Assembly: GCA_018141845.1 (NCBI GenBank)
Contig: CP073340.1
Span: forward strand, 289,001 to 353,000
Source of the DNA: Lachnospiraceae bacterium oral taxon 096
GTDB taxonomy: Bacteria > Bacillota > Clostridia > Lachnospirales > Lachnospiraceae
DNA: 64,000 bases
Reading direction: 5' to 3'
Position 1 is the first letter of the stretch, and every line of letters starts with the position of its first letter. Positions 35,258-44,009 of the stretch are shown here, in pieces. Below the pieces are notes generated by a model. The model worked only from the letters and a program-made list of their open reading frames with translations, ran no database searches and was not told the DNA's origin. The translations under genes were made by a program, and so were the position numbers.

Positions 35258-36622
35258 TTATCGATGCCCTTTCGTCTGTGGCATAACGGTGGGAACCGCT
35301 CCTGCCCTTGGGTCATCTTCTTTTGTTTCTTCTGTTGTCGGTGCCACCTGCTCAGCTTCTGGCTCAGCTACACCTGTTCGCACACCGCCATTGGCATTGC
35401 CCTCAAGATAATTCTCCTGTATAGGTACGGTATCCTGTGCCGATGTCTCCTCTTTCTTGTCTTTCTTTTTCTTTGTTGGTGTAGCTGCAAAGGTGGAAGC
35501 TTCTGTCTCTCCAAAATTTGCCTTGGGAATAACATAGTCATCTCCCACACCATAGGCATTATTATAATTGCCTTCCTTATACATTCCCGTTTCTCTTGAG
35601 ATTCTCGCACTAATTTGCTCCACCGTAGTGGAAGTATCATAGACCTCATCCTCAAACAAAAATTGATGAAGTCGAACAACATTGCTCTCCAATGTCAAGG
35701 GCACAATGCAATCTCCCTTTCCCGCAATACGCTTTTCTCCTTTGGCAAATGGGAATCCCTTGGTATCTAAAATATGATACTTGTCTGCCTTTGAAATAAA
35801 ATCCAGTCCATCCTGCCAAGTCATATTTGTGGCCACCATAGAGAGAACATTGCCAAGCAAATCATTCTTTGTTTTTAAATCTGCTACCTTTGCCTTTTCA
35901 AAGCACATTTCCATCACTTTTCTCTGGCGCTGCGTGCGAACAAAGTCATTATCTGTGTAGCGAAGTCTCGCATAGGCCACCGCCTGAACTCCGTCGAGAT
36001 GATTCATCCCCGCATGCTCCAATTGAACAGAGCCAATCCCCGTTCCATTGACCGTATCGGTAATATAGGAATTGATGTAATGAAATTCTTCATCTGTCAA
36101 GTCAATATCCAATCCACCAAGAATATTAATTGCTGTCGCCACACCCTTCCAGTTAAAGGTAATATAATCTGTAATGTTTAAGTCAAGGTTTTGATTGATT
36201 GCACGAAGTGCTCGCTCAGGTCCTCCCATTAAATAGGCACTATTAATTTTATTGTACTTATTATCACCCACATTGAGATAACTATCACGGAACACACTGC
36301 ACATCTTAATATTGCCCGTGTCTTGGTCGATGCTGACAATAATAATGACATCTGAGTTTACTCCTGCACCCAATGTATTGTCTCTGGCATCCACACCAAA
36401 TACTGCAATATTTTTGTATCCTTGCATCTTCTTGATATTTTCCTTTGAAAGCTCTTTATTGGTGACTGCCTCCACATCGATATTCATTCTTTGAATTTTA
36501 TTGTATTGCTTTAAAAAATAGGCATATGCAAAAATTCCAACCAATACAATGACTTCAGCAATCGCAAATATCAATATCTTTGGCCAAATTCTCTTCTTTT
36601 TGTTGCTATTGGCTTGTTCCAT
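35258..36622 (-). CDS. LytR-CpsA-Psr (LCP) family protein
   Basis: 454 residues. One N-terminal TM (about 13-34) and an extracellular LCP domain with NIAVFGVDARDN, SDVIIIVSID, the arginine-rich VAYARLRYTDNDFVRTQRQRKV, and a Thr/Glu/Pro-rich C-terminal tail. LCP enzymes move undecaprenyl-linked polymers onto peptidoglycan. It is last in a polysaccharide operon, 20 bp after the initiating sugar phosphotransferase, which fits attachment of that polymer to the wall. Ribosome site GGAAGGAAG. Confidence 0.94.
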   Translation of the reverse strand: MEQANSNKKKRIWPKILIFAIAEVIVLVGIFAYAYFLKQYNKIQRMNIDVEAVTNKELSKENIKKMQGYKNIAVFGVDARDNTLGAGVNSDVIIIVSIDQDTGNIKMCSVFRDSYLNVGDNKYNKINSAYLMGGPERALRAINQNLDLNITDYITFNWKGVATAINILGGLDIDLTDEEFHYINSYITDTVNGTGIGSVQLEHAGMNHLDGVQAVAYARLRYTDNDFVRTQRQRKVMEMCFEKAKVADLKTKNDLLGNVLSMVATNMTWQDGLDFISKADKYHILDTKGFPFAKGEKRIAGKGDCIVPLTLESNVVRLHQFLFEDEVYDTSTTVEQISARISRETGMYKEGNYNNAYGVGDDYVIPKANFGETEASTFAATPTKKKKDKKEETSAQDTVPIQENYLEGNANGGVRTGVAEPEAEQVAPTTEETKEDDPRAGAVPTVMPQTKGHR

Positions 36623-36642
36623 TTCTTCCTTCCCACCAGACG

Positions 36643-38049
36643 CTAATATGCGTTTTTATTAATAAATCCCTTAAAAATCGTCAAAAATAAAATTTTAAAA
36701 TCAAACCCTATCGTCCAATTTTCAATATAGTATAAATCATGATCTATGCGCTTTGCAATCGAAGTATCTCCTCGATAACCATTGACCTGGGCCCAACCTG
36801 TGAGTCCTGGTCGAACCTGATGTTTAATCATGTAATGTGGAATCTCATCTCGGAATTTTTCCACAAAATAAGGTCTCTCTGGTCGTGGCCCAACAAGGCT
36901 CATATCCCCCTTGAGCACATTAAATAACTGTGGCAACTCATCAATACTGGTTTTTCGTATAAATCTTCCCACAGGTGTCACTCTCGGATCATGTGCTGTT
37001 GTCCAGCCCTTCTTTTCCTTACTCTCTTCCTGCACAGTCATGGAGCGAAACTTGTACATACGAAATGGCTGATTATGTAATCCCACCCTTTCCTGCGAAA
37101 AAATGATCGGTCCTTTACTCGTTTTCTTCACAAGAATAGCTGTCAAAATCATCACAGGTGAAAACAAAATAATGGCAACGATTGCCCCAAAAATATCCAC
37201 AATGCGTTTCATAAACGCATGATGAAATTCTGTCAATGGAACATGGCGAATATTAATCACTGGCAGTCCCAATAAATCCTCTGTGTAAGGGATCGTCGGA
37301 ACAATATTGTGATAGTCGGGAATAAATTTTGTGTGCACGCCTGATCTTTCACATTCATTGACAATTTCCTCCAGACGGTCATAGTCACGCAGTCCCAATG
37401 TCACTGCAATCTCATCGAGCACATTCATACTCAAAATTTCTCGAAGATTTCCCGTTTCCCCAATCACTCTCACACCCTTATACTCAAATCCTCGCTCCTT
37501 GTCATCATCTAAGATTCCTCTAATCTTATAGCCCCACTCTGGATTGGCTGCCACTCGATCAATATAACTTTCTGCGGCTCGGCTATAGCCAATCAATAAG
37601 ATATGCTTTAAATTATATCCCCTCGCACGAAATGCACGCAGTACAATGCGAATGCCATTTCGCTCGATCGTCTCTAGTACAATTGAAACAATATAAAAAA
37701 CAACTGTCAATTTTCTCGAAAAATGATAGATATAGGGATTTTTTGAACCTAAAAATAAAATCAAGGTAAAAAGCAAAAATCCAATCGAATTTGCCTTACA
37801 AATATTGGCAATTTCTCTTCGCCTACCCGACACTCGCTTTGGTGCATAGAGTCCAAAGATTCCATTGAGTGCAATATACACAGGTACAATGGCAATCAAG
37901 GTCAAAAAGTAATAGCGTGGCAGTAATACCCCTGTTGTCGGTCGCTCACCAAACAGAAAAAACCACGACCCCAGATAACTGATAATAATCACTAGGGCAT
38001 CGAGTACAATGTGCAGTCGATTTAATTGTTTTTGATAATCCTTGATCAT
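36643..38049 (-). CDS. Polyprenyl-phosphate hexose-1-phosphate transferase (WcaJ/WbaP type)
   Basis: 468 residues. Four N-terminal TM segments, a central Rossmann-like domain ([15 protein letters not shown]), a fifth membrane segment (about 270-295) and the catalytic C-terminal domain with [29 protein letters not shown] and [12 protein letters not shown]. It loads the first sugar phosphate onto undecaprenyl phosphate, starting polymer assembly. Its ATG overlaps the stop of the GT2 gene (ATGA). The sugar is probably glucose or galactose by family precedent but not proven. Confidence 0.95.
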   Translation of the reverse strand: MIKDYQKQLNRLHIVLDALVIIISYLGSWFFLFGERPTTGVLLPRYYFLTLIAIVPVYIALNGIFGLYAPKRVSGRRREIANICKANSIGFLLFTLILFLGSKNPYIYHFSRKLTVVFYIVSIVLETIERNGIRIVLRAFRARGYNLKHILLIGYSRAAESYIDRVAANPEWGYKIRGILDDDKERGFEYKGVRVIGETGNLREILSMNVLDEIAVTLGLRDYDRLEEIVNECERSGVHTKFIPDYHNIVPTIPYTEDLLGLPVINIRHVPLTEFHHAFMKRIVDIFGAIVAIILFSPVMILTAILVKKTSKGPIIFSQERVGLHNQPFRMYKFRSMTVQEESKEKKGWTTAHDPRVTPVGRFIRKTSIDELPQLFNVLKGDMSLVGPRPERPYFVEKFRDEIPHYMIKHQVRPGLTGWAQVNGYRGDTSIAKRIDHDLYYIENWTIGFDFKILFLTIFKGFINKNAY

Positions 38050-39032
38050 CTATCTCTTTGCATTCTCCTTTTCAAAAAGTGTAGGCTATAGTCCACCATT
38101 CCAAGGATCATCTCACCTTCTATGGCCAATACCCTTGTCAATGGAACTTGACTTTGGTCCACTCGCTTACATTTCTTACAATTTTTTATTCCTTCAAAAA
38201 GACCCTCCAAATACTCCTTTAAAAAGCCCTTTTTGTAGAAAAATCCTGCCTTGATGACTATACCAGCAAAAAGGAAGAAACTATTGAAAAGAAGCTGCCA
38301 GTTTGCTTGATTTTTATAGTGCAAGTAGATATTATTTCTCGCAGCAAGTCGAACTTTAAAGCCATTATACTTTGAACCACTGGTACCACTGCCAAAGTGA
38401 TAAACCTTGGCCCTTGGCTCATATCGATTAAAATAACCTGCTAACTTTGCACGATATCCCAAATCAATGTCCTCGAGATAGGCAAAATGCATTTCATCAA
38501 AGTATCCAATTTCATCTAACACCGCTTTTCTATAGATTGCCGCACCTGCACAGGCCGTAAAAACATCCTTAGCCCTTGTATAGCCAGAAATCTTTTCTCC
38601 CACGCCAATTTGATATCCCCAGCCAAGAATGCACATTCCATCGCCAGCATCATCCATCAAATCCCGATTCATCGATTGAATCATCATCGGACTCACAGAA
38701 AAAATTTTCTTTGACTTTTTAATGGCCTTGACAAGCTCCTCAATATAATCTGGAAATACTTCGGTGTCATTATTTAATAAAATGACATACTCTGTATTTA
38801 CTTCTTTTAGGCCAGCATTGACTCCACCAGCAAATCCCAAATTCTCCTTTAAAAACAAAGTTGGAATTTTTTTCTCCTTTAACCATTCTACACTTCCATC
38901 TGTCGAACCATTGTCGACAACGAGGACATCAAAATGTCGATAGCTTTGTGCGTTCAATGCATTCATACAAGTTTCCATAAACTTTAAGCCATTGTAATTT
39001 GGAATAATAACTGTTACATCGCTGATCATCAT
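38046..39032 (-). CDS. Glycosyltransferase family 2 (rhamnosyltransferase-like)
   Basis: 328 residues. GT-A domain with VIIPNYNG, VDNGSTDGS and the metal-binding LLNNDTEV. The later AYLEDIDLGYR and a C-terminal hydrophobic stretch (LLFNSFFLFAGIVIKA) match the WbbL/rhamnosyltransferase-like branch. It adds a sugar to the lipid-linked chain on the cytosolic face. Overlaps both neighbours by ATGA-type junctions, showing tight translational coupling. Confidence 0.93.
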   Translation of the reverse strand: MMISDVTVIIPNYNGLKFMETCMNALNAQSYRHFDVLVVDNGSTDGSVEWLKEKKIPTLFLKENLGFAGGVNAGLKEVNTEYVILLNNDTEVFPDYIEELVKAIKKSKKIFSVSPMMIQSMNRDLMDDAGDGMCILGWGYQIGVGEKISGYTRAKDVFTACAGAAIYRKAVLDEIGYFDEMHFAYLEDIDLGYRAKLAGYFNRYEPRAKVYHFGSGTSGSKYNGFKVRLAARNNIYLHYKNQANWQLLFNSFFLFAGIVIKAGFFYKKGFLKEYLEGLFEGIKNCKKCKRVDQSQVPLTRVLAIEGEMILGMVDYSLHFLKRRMQRDR

Positions 39033-41233
39033 AGATATTTCTCAATTCCCTCCATATGATAAGGCTCGCCAATTTTTTCCTTCAGTAAATCCCTCAATGC
39101 AAAGTTTGATTTTAACAAGGTGAGATTTGGATTGTAATATGGATCGCCATTTTTTAAAATTTCGGGCCACTTTTTCATAAATGTCACAATCTCTCGGTTA
39201 AATCTCTCCACCTTTTCTGGAGTGTCTTCTAACCCTCTTGACTTTGATTCATAGTGATAAAACACAGCATATGGATTATATACCACAAGTTTTTCCTTTT
39301 GTCTAATTTTCATACACAAATCAATGTCGTTAAAGGCCACGGCAAGCTCCTCAGAAAATCCACCCACGGATAAAAAGAGTTCTTTTTTGGTGAGTAAGCA
39401 GGCCGCCGTCACTGCAGAATAATCCTGTGCAGTCATTGCACGGTGGAAGTAACTTCCCTCCTCCTCAAATCGACCAATAAAAGTATGTCCTGCAATTCCT
39501 CCAAATCCAATGACGACACCTGCATGCTGAATAGAGCCATCCTCATAGAGCAATCGACATCCACAGGCCCCAACATCCTCTCTTTGTACATACCCAAGCA
39601 TCTCATACAGAGAGTCAGGATTGATCATTTCTACATCATTATTTAAAAACAATAGATATTCGCCCTTGGCATATTTTACGCCATAATTGTTAATGGCCGA
39701 ATAATTAAACTCCTTATCCCAATAGACCACTCGAACATTTGAAAATTCCTTTTGAATATTTTCATAGTACTTTGTTGTCTCTGGCTGTGTCGAATTATTC
39801 TCCACCACAATAAACTCAATATTTTTATATCTTCCCTTTTCATAGACAGAGCGAATCGCCACATCGAGGTCTTGGGTGTGATCCTTATTTGGAATAATAA
39901 TAGAAATCAATGGCTCTTTCTCTATTTTAAAATAGGTATGATAGATGCCATAGTCAATGCCCTTTTCAATCTTTTCAATAGCAATCTCTGGATGTACACG
40001 CAAATAGTGGGCACGAATCGCCTTCTCCCCCGCTGTAAAGGCATAGAGCTTGCTCTCTGGATTGCTAGCTGTCGAATTCATATGGCAACGCCAATGGTAG
40101 AGCACCTTTGGAATATGCACAATCTTTTTTGCATGCTCTGTCATCCTAAAAATAAAATCATAGTCCTGTGCTCCATCATATTCAGGGTCAAACTCACCAT
40201 ATTGTGTGATCAATTCCTTTTTGACCACAAACAGATGGCAAATATAATTGACACTACACAGCATATCAATATTAAAATCAGGCTTAAAATGTGGATCAAA
40301 GAGGGAACCGCCATCCATATCCAACTTATCCTCGTCAGAATACAAACAATCGCACCCTGTCTCATTGATGGCCTTGGCATTCTCAAATAGTGCATGCTCT
40401 GGCAAGACATCATCATGGTCACAAAGCACAATATAGTCTCCCGTTGCCATAGCCAATGCCGCATTGGTATTTCCAGAAATACCCAAATTCTTTCCTAAAA
40501 TTTGATAGCGAATGCGTGCATCCTTTTTCGCATACTCACGAAAAATCTTTTCTTTATTTTTTCCCGCTCTACTTCCATCAGCAAAACAAACCTCAAAATT
40601 TTCATAGGTCTGTGCCAAAATCGAATCAATTAGGGCACGAAGATATTGATCAGGTGTTTCAAAGACAGGAACAACAATAGAAAACTTTGGCATATACTCA
40701 AACACTTGATTTCTTTGGGCCTCTAGCTCTTCCTTGGTCGGTCTGGTCTTTTCATACCACTCGGCGTACTCATAGTCATTATCTAGTCCTTTAATTTTTG
40801 CTCTTGATTTTCTCATCAATGCCTTCAGTCCATGTTTTTTTAAGTAATCGCCAGCCACCTTGACTGTCTCCATATTGCAAAGGTCACGGAGCTTTTCCAT
40901 TCTCTTGTGGGCAACACTCGCACGTTTTGCAATTAATTCTTCATTATATCGAATGCGAGCTTTTCTCCCCTCACATTCAATCACTAAATAATAGTTTTTT
41001 CCTCGCTCATAATCAAATTGAATATCAAATCCTAAGTCTCTGTCTACCACCTTGTCATAGTAGATTTTACTGACATCATCTCTTTTCGTGGAAACTAGCT
41101 TAAATGGCACTGGCTCTTTTCTTCCATCTAGGACTGAATAGACCACTGGCGATTTTGCATTTTTTCCGACCACCCATCCATTTAATGTAATTTTATTTTC
41201 TCGGATACGCACAATATCAATTTTATATTTCAT
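39029..41233 (-). CDS. Large double-domain family 2 glycosyltransferase
   Basis: 734 residues. A roughly 170-residue beta-rich and helical N-terminal region of unknown role precedes two GT-A domains. The first begins FSIVVPVFETPDQYL (about residue 190) with LCDHDDVLPE as the metal motif. The second begins ISIIIPNKDH (about 445) with LFLNNDVEM. Such two-headed enzymes often add two different residues per repeat. It overlaps folD by 11 bp and the following GT2 by 4 bp. Confidence 0.92.
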   Translation of the reverse strand: MKYKIDIVRIRENKITLNGWVVGKNAKSPVVYSVLDGRKEPVPFKLVSTKRDDVSKIYYDKVVDRDLGFDIQFDYERGKNYYLVIECEGRKARIRYNEELIAKRASVAHKRMEKLRDLCNMETVKVAGDYLKKHGLKALMRKSRAKIKGLDNDYEYAEWYEKTRPTKEELEAQRNQVFEYMPKFSIVVPVFETPDQYLRALIDSILAQTYENFEVCFADGSRAGKNKEKIFREYAKKDARIRYQILGKNLGISGNTNAALAMATGDYIVLCDHDDVLPEHALFENAKAINETGCDCLYSDEDKLDMDGGSLFDPHFKPDFNIDMLCSVNYICHLFVVKKELITQYGEFDPEYDGAQDYDFIFRMTEHAKKIVHIPKVLYHWRCHMNSTASNPESKLYAFTAGEKAIRAHYLRVHPEIAIEKIEKGIDYGIYHTYFKIEKEPLISIIIPNKDHTQDLDVAIRSVYEKGRYKNIEFIVVENNSTQPETTKYYENIQKEFSNVRVVYWDKEFNYSAINNYGVKYAKGEYLLFLNNDVEMINPDSLYEMLGYVQREDVGACGCRLLYEDGSIQHAGVVIGFGGIAGHTFIGRFEEEGSYFHRAMTAQDYSAVTAACLLTKKELFLSVGGFSEELAVAFNDIDLCMKIRQKEKLVVYNPYAVFYHYESKSRGLEDTPEKVERFNREIVTFMKKWPEILKNGDPYYNPNLTLLKSNFALRDLLKEKIGEPYHMEGIEKYL

Positions 41234-42086
41234 CCGCGATTCCCCTTCTCTTTATTGCTGCTTCCAAAACATGCTTTGCCAAAATGCTGGTAGTCACCGC
41301 ACCAACTCCGCCTGGCACAGGTGTGACCGCTGCCACAACTTCCTCGACATCATTTGTAACTACATCTCCACAAAGCTTTTGTGCCTTTTCATCCCAATGA
41401 ATTCCAACATCAATGACAATCTGTCCTTCCTTGATATAATTTCGATCAATGCTCTGCATTTGTCCTGCTGCCGCAACTAAGATATCTGCTTTTCTCGAAA
41501 TCTTATCAATTTTCTTTGACCTTGAGTGACAAATGGTCACAGTTGCCTGCTTGTGCATCAACAACATGGCCACTGGGCGGCCAATGACTAAAGATCGTCC
41601 AATCACGACTGCCTTCTTTCCTGCCATCTCAATACCATAGTAATTTAAAATCGCCATCACAGCTTCTGCCGTACATGGAGCAAAGCCATCGCCTGTATTG
41701 GCATAAATGCCTGCAAGAGAACCCTGTGTATTGCCATCAATGTCCTTTTCCACAGCAAGCAATCTCGTCGCAGCCTCCTCATCGAGCTGTTTTGGCAAGG
41801 GACGAAACATTAAAATGCCATCTACCCCATCATCTTGATTGAGCTCCTCTAATTTTTTTAAAAATTGTTCATTGTCAATGTCACCATCAAGAACCACTTG
41901 CTTTACTTCAATCCCAACTTGTGCACATCTTTTCATTGCTCCTCGCTCATAGGAAAGATCATCCTCTCTCTTTCCCACTCGCAAAATAGCAAGCGTAGGT
42001 ACAATTCCCTTCTTTGACAATTTTTCTACTTCAAGGCGCAGCTTTTCCGTAATTGCGTCTGCAACTGGTTTTCCCTTTAATAACAT
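41223..42086 (-). CDS. folD: Methylenetetrahydrofolate dehydrogenase/cyclohydrolase
   Basis: 287 residues. Conserved GILMFRPLPKQ, VIGRSLVIGRPVA (NADP site), CHSRSK and PVPGGVGAVTTS. The catalytic Tyr-Lys pair region reads DDLSYERGAMKR, where the usual lysine of the YxxxK motif appears as YERGAMKR; this is worth an alignment. It interconverts methylene-, methenyl- and 10-formyl-tetrahydrofolate. It follows fchA by 9 bp and overlaps the GT2 gene, so the folate pair is cotranscribed with polysaccharide genes. Confidence 0.93.
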   Translation of the reverse strand: MLLKGKPVADAITEKLRLEVEKLSKKGIVPTLAILRVGKREDDLSYERGAMKRCAQVGIEVKQVVLDGDIDNEQFLKKLEELNQDDGVDGILMFRPLPKQLDEEAATRLLAVEKDIDGNTQGSLAGIYANTGDGFAPCTAEAVMAILNYYGIEMAGKKAVVIGRSLVIGRPVAMLLMHKQATVTICHSRSKKIDKISRKADILVAAAGQMQSIDRNYIKEGQIVIDVGIHWDEKAQKLCGDVVTNDVEEVVAAVTPVPGGVGAVTTSILAKHVLEAAIKRRGIADEI

Positions 42087-42095
42087 TTTTTCCCC

Positions 42096-42716
42096 CTATG
42101 CATACTTGTGATATATATGCTCAAAAATACTGTCAGCAAGTGGTAAATACTCCTCAACTAGCGCATCCACCTCTTTATTTACGCTATCTGCATATTCTCT
42201 GTCCTTCATTGACTTTGTATTGATCTTTACATTTACTGCTGCACCAAGAAGCGACGAACGAAGAATGCTCGCACCAACTGCTGCATCTGATTGAATCATC
42301 ACACTGCCAAGAACAGCAAATCTTTCTTCTAACTTAATTGCCTCACAGACCAAATGAAGAATCTCCATCGGAACCTTCGCCGCATCCCTCAGACAATTTT
42401 CCATAACGATATCTCGATTTTTGTCATCCTTTGGTATTGCATACGCCCTAGAAAGAGGTTCAAATGCTGCAGCATCTCTTTCAATACAATTTAAAAATTT
42501 CCTAGAAAGATCCTTTGCCCTAGCCATACAGACCCTTAGTTCCTCCTCAGCATCGGCATACTTTTTCTTTCCCACAGTAAATTCTCCCACCATATTGCCT
42601 AGAGCTATGCCAAGACTAGCCGCTAAAGCACTTGCACCGCCTCCACCAGGTACAGCCGCCTTGGAGGCCAAAGCATCTACAAATTCTTCCAAAGAATACT
42701 TTACAAACTTTTCCAT
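42096..42716 (-). CDS. fchA: Methenyltetrahydrofolate cyclohydrolase/formimidoyl-THF cyclodeaminase
   Basis: 206 residues, all-helical FTCD_C fold. The N-terminal PGGGGASALAASLGIALGNMV is the family signature. It converts 5-formimino- or 5,10-methenyl-tetrahydrofolate. With FolD next door it completes an entry to the one-carbon pool, as in purine- or glycine-fermenting Clostridia. Starts 1 bp after the acetyltransferase stop. Confidence 0.93.
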   Translation of the reverse strand: MEKFVKYSLEEFVDALASKAAVPGGGGASALAASLGIALGNMVGEFTVGKKKYADAEEELRVCMARAKDLSRKFLNCIERDAAAFEPLSRAYAIPKDDKNRDIVMENCLRDAAKVPMEILHLVCEAIKLEERFAVLGSVMIQSDAAVGASILRSSLLGAAVNVKINTKSMKDREYADSVNKEVDALVEEYLPLADSIFEHIYHKYA

Positions 42717-42717
42717 C

Positions 42718-43338
42718 TTACTTTCTCTTTATTCCTTTCTGCACAATAGGATATTTCTTTCTCATTCTTATTCTTTCTCTGACACTAGAATATGTCTGAA
42801 TGGGTTTCGCCTTTTGATGTTCTCCAATCATCTTTTCCATCCAAATCATATCATACCAATGCTCAAACTTATAGCCACTATTGTGAAATCGACCTACCAA
42901 TGAAAAGCCCAATTTTTGATGAAATTTTGCACTGCTCTCATCGAGATAGAGATCTTTTCCCCTCGGCATGGCAATACAAGCATTCATATTTAAAATTCCC
43001 ATTTCCTTGCAGATTTCTTCAATGGCCTGATAGAGCACTCTGCCCACACCGGACTTTCTCTCTTTTCTGTCGACATAGACACTGGTCTCCACCGACCAAT
43101 CGTAGGCTGGACGAGCATAAAAGGCATGGACATACGCATAACCGACAATCTTTCCTTTCCTTTCCGCCACAATATAGGGATAACGACACAGAACCTCCTC
43201 TATGCGCCGTTCAAATTCTTTTACACTTGGCACATCATATTCAAAGGTAATCGCCGTTTCCTCTACATAGGGAGTATAAATCTCGACCAGTCGCTTGGCA
43301 TCCTCTAATTTTGCCGTGCGAATACAGATTTCTTCCAA
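42718..43338 (-). CDS. GNAT N-acetyltransferase (phosphinothricin acetyltransferase-like)
   Basis: 206 residues. GNAT core with the acetyl-CoA loop RKSGVGRVLYQAIEEICKEMG and the later FHQKLGFSLVGRFHNSGYKF, which is typical of the PAT/YncA subgroup that acetylates small amines. The C-terminus is extended by about 35 basic residues. TTG start 7 nt after GGAGG; no ATG is available nearby. First gene of the folate/polysaccharide operon, from the promoter at 43367-43395. Confidence 0.88.
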   Translation of the reverse strand: MEEICIRTAKLEDAKRLVEIYTPYVEETAITFEYDVPSVKEFERRIEEVLCRYPYIVAERKGKIVGYAYVHAFYARPAYDWSVETSVYVDRKERKSGVGRVLYQAIEEICKEMGILNMNACIAMPRGKDLYLDESSAKFHQKLGFSLVGRFHNSGYKFEHWYDMIWMEKMIGEHQKAKPIQTYSSVRERIRMRKKYPIVQKGIKRK

Positions 43339-43366
43339 TAGATGACCTCCTAAAAATCATGCTAAC

Positions 43367-43395
43367 ATCATAACATACTATTGTAAAAAAGACAA
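43367..43395 (-). promoter_or_regulatory. Promoter for the acetyltransferase/folate/polysaccharide operon
   Basis: -35 TTGTCT (43390-43395), 17-bp spacer, extended -10 TGTTATGAT (TATGAT at 43367-43372). Confidence 0.6.
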
Positions 43396-43402
43396 AATAA
43401 AG

Positions 43403-43453
43403 AAAAAAGAGGCTGCTGCCTCCAATGATATCACTGGAAACAACAACCTCCTC
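43403..43453 (-). terminator. Terminator after the alanine-rich lipoprotein
   Basis: Minus strand: GAGG ... CCTC flanks a fully paired 14-bp inner stem rich in G-U pairs (GGTTGTTGTTTCCA against TGGAGGCAGCAGCC) with a small loop, then TTTTTT. Very stable. Confidence 0.9.
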
Positions 43454-43469
43454 AAAACAATCTTCTAAA

Positions 43470-43784
43470 TTAGTTAGCAGCTGCTGAAGAAACTGCACTC
43501 TCTGCTGCTGATGAAGCTGCGTCAACTGCTGAAGAAGCCTTATCTGCTGCTGATGAAGCTGTATCAGCTGCCTTGTCTGCTGCTGAAGAAGCCTTGTCTG
43601 CTGCCTTATCTGCTGCTGATGAAGCCTTGTCTGCTGCCTTATCTGCTGCTGATGAAGCCTTGTCTGCTGCCTTGTCAGACTTAGCTGCTGTTGTTGTTGT
43701 TGTGCTGCTGCTTCCGCCACAAGCTGTCATAGCACCTGCTGCAAGTGCACATACTGCTGCCAATACAAGAATATTCTTTTTCAT
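43470..43784 (-). CDS. Alanine-rich lipoprotein with 11-residue repeats
   Basis: 104 residues. Signal peptide with lipobox MTAC (lipidated Cys22) followed by Gly/Ser/Thr linker. Then four tandem copies of AADKASSAADK (fourth with T for K) and a degenerate Ala/Ser tail to the C-terminus. The repeat predicts one long helix with an 11-residue (undecad) period, like LEA-type or right-handed coiled-coil proteins. No catalytic residues. The start is the ATG at 43782-43784, GGAGG 8 nt upstream. Monocistronic, with a strong promoter and a very stable terminator, so it is probably abundant. Function unknown. Confidence 0.85.
   Translation of the reverse strand: MKKNILVLAAVCALAAGAMTACGGSSSTTTTTAAKSDKAADKASSAADKAADKASSAADKAADKASSAADKAADTASSAADKASSAVDAASSAAESAVSSAAAN
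43539..43670 (-). repeat. Four 33-bp tandem repeats inside the alanine-rich lipoprotein gene
   Basis: 132 bp made of four 33-bp units encoding AADKASSAADK. Coding repeats, prone to copy-number change. Not CRISPR: no spacers. Confidence 0.9.
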
Positions 43785-43847
43785 TATTTTTTCCTCCTCA
43801 AATTGCATTACTGCATCAATCATTCTTTATTAACTGTTACATACGCC

Positions 43848-43875
43848 ATTATAACCTACTTTTTGAAAATGTCTA
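43848..43875 (-). promoter_or_regulatory. Promoter of the alanine-rich lipoprotein gene
   Basis: -35 TAGACA (43870-43875), 16-bp spacer, -10 TATAAT (43848-43853). Confidence 0.7.
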
Positions 43876-43878
43876 GTC

Positions 43879-43911
43879 TATTCACGATTTATTCATAATT
43901 TATTCATATTT
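43879..43911. repeat. Three tandem 11-bp repeats upstream of the lipoprotein promoter
   Basis: On the plus strand TATTCACGATT, TATTCATAATT and TATTCATATTT follow each other exactly, ending 3 bp before the -35. Three boxes in one helical phase directly upstream of -35 are the layout of PhoB-type response-regulator sites. Confidence 0.8.
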
Positions 43912-43958
43912 GACTGAGCAAAATATTCCTATTTGTATTCTTTTACTTCCATTATGTT

Positions 43959-43996
43959 CAAAACCAGAGAGTGCAAAGTAATTTTGTACTCTCTGG
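43959..43996 (-). terminator. Terminator after the CitMHS transporter
   Basis: 9-bp perfect stem CCAGAGAGT / ACTCTCTGG with an inner CAAA/TTTG, then TTTTG on the minus strand. U-run is short, so moderate strength. Confidence 0.75.
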
Positions 43997-44009
43997 ATCA
44001 TTTTCTATC

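Noticed and set aside
39752..40390. 212-codon plus-strand frame
   Set aside because: Antisense to the double-domain glycosyltransferase, without ribosome site or recognisable domain.
43539..43670. Possible CRISPR-like repeat array
   Set aside because: Units are contiguous with no spacers and encode protein repeats.
43241..43720. Gln-rich 159-codon frame overlapping the alanine-rich lipoprotein
   Set aside because: Another reading frame of the 33-bp coding repeats; the lipoprotein frame has the signal peptide, ribosome site and terminator.
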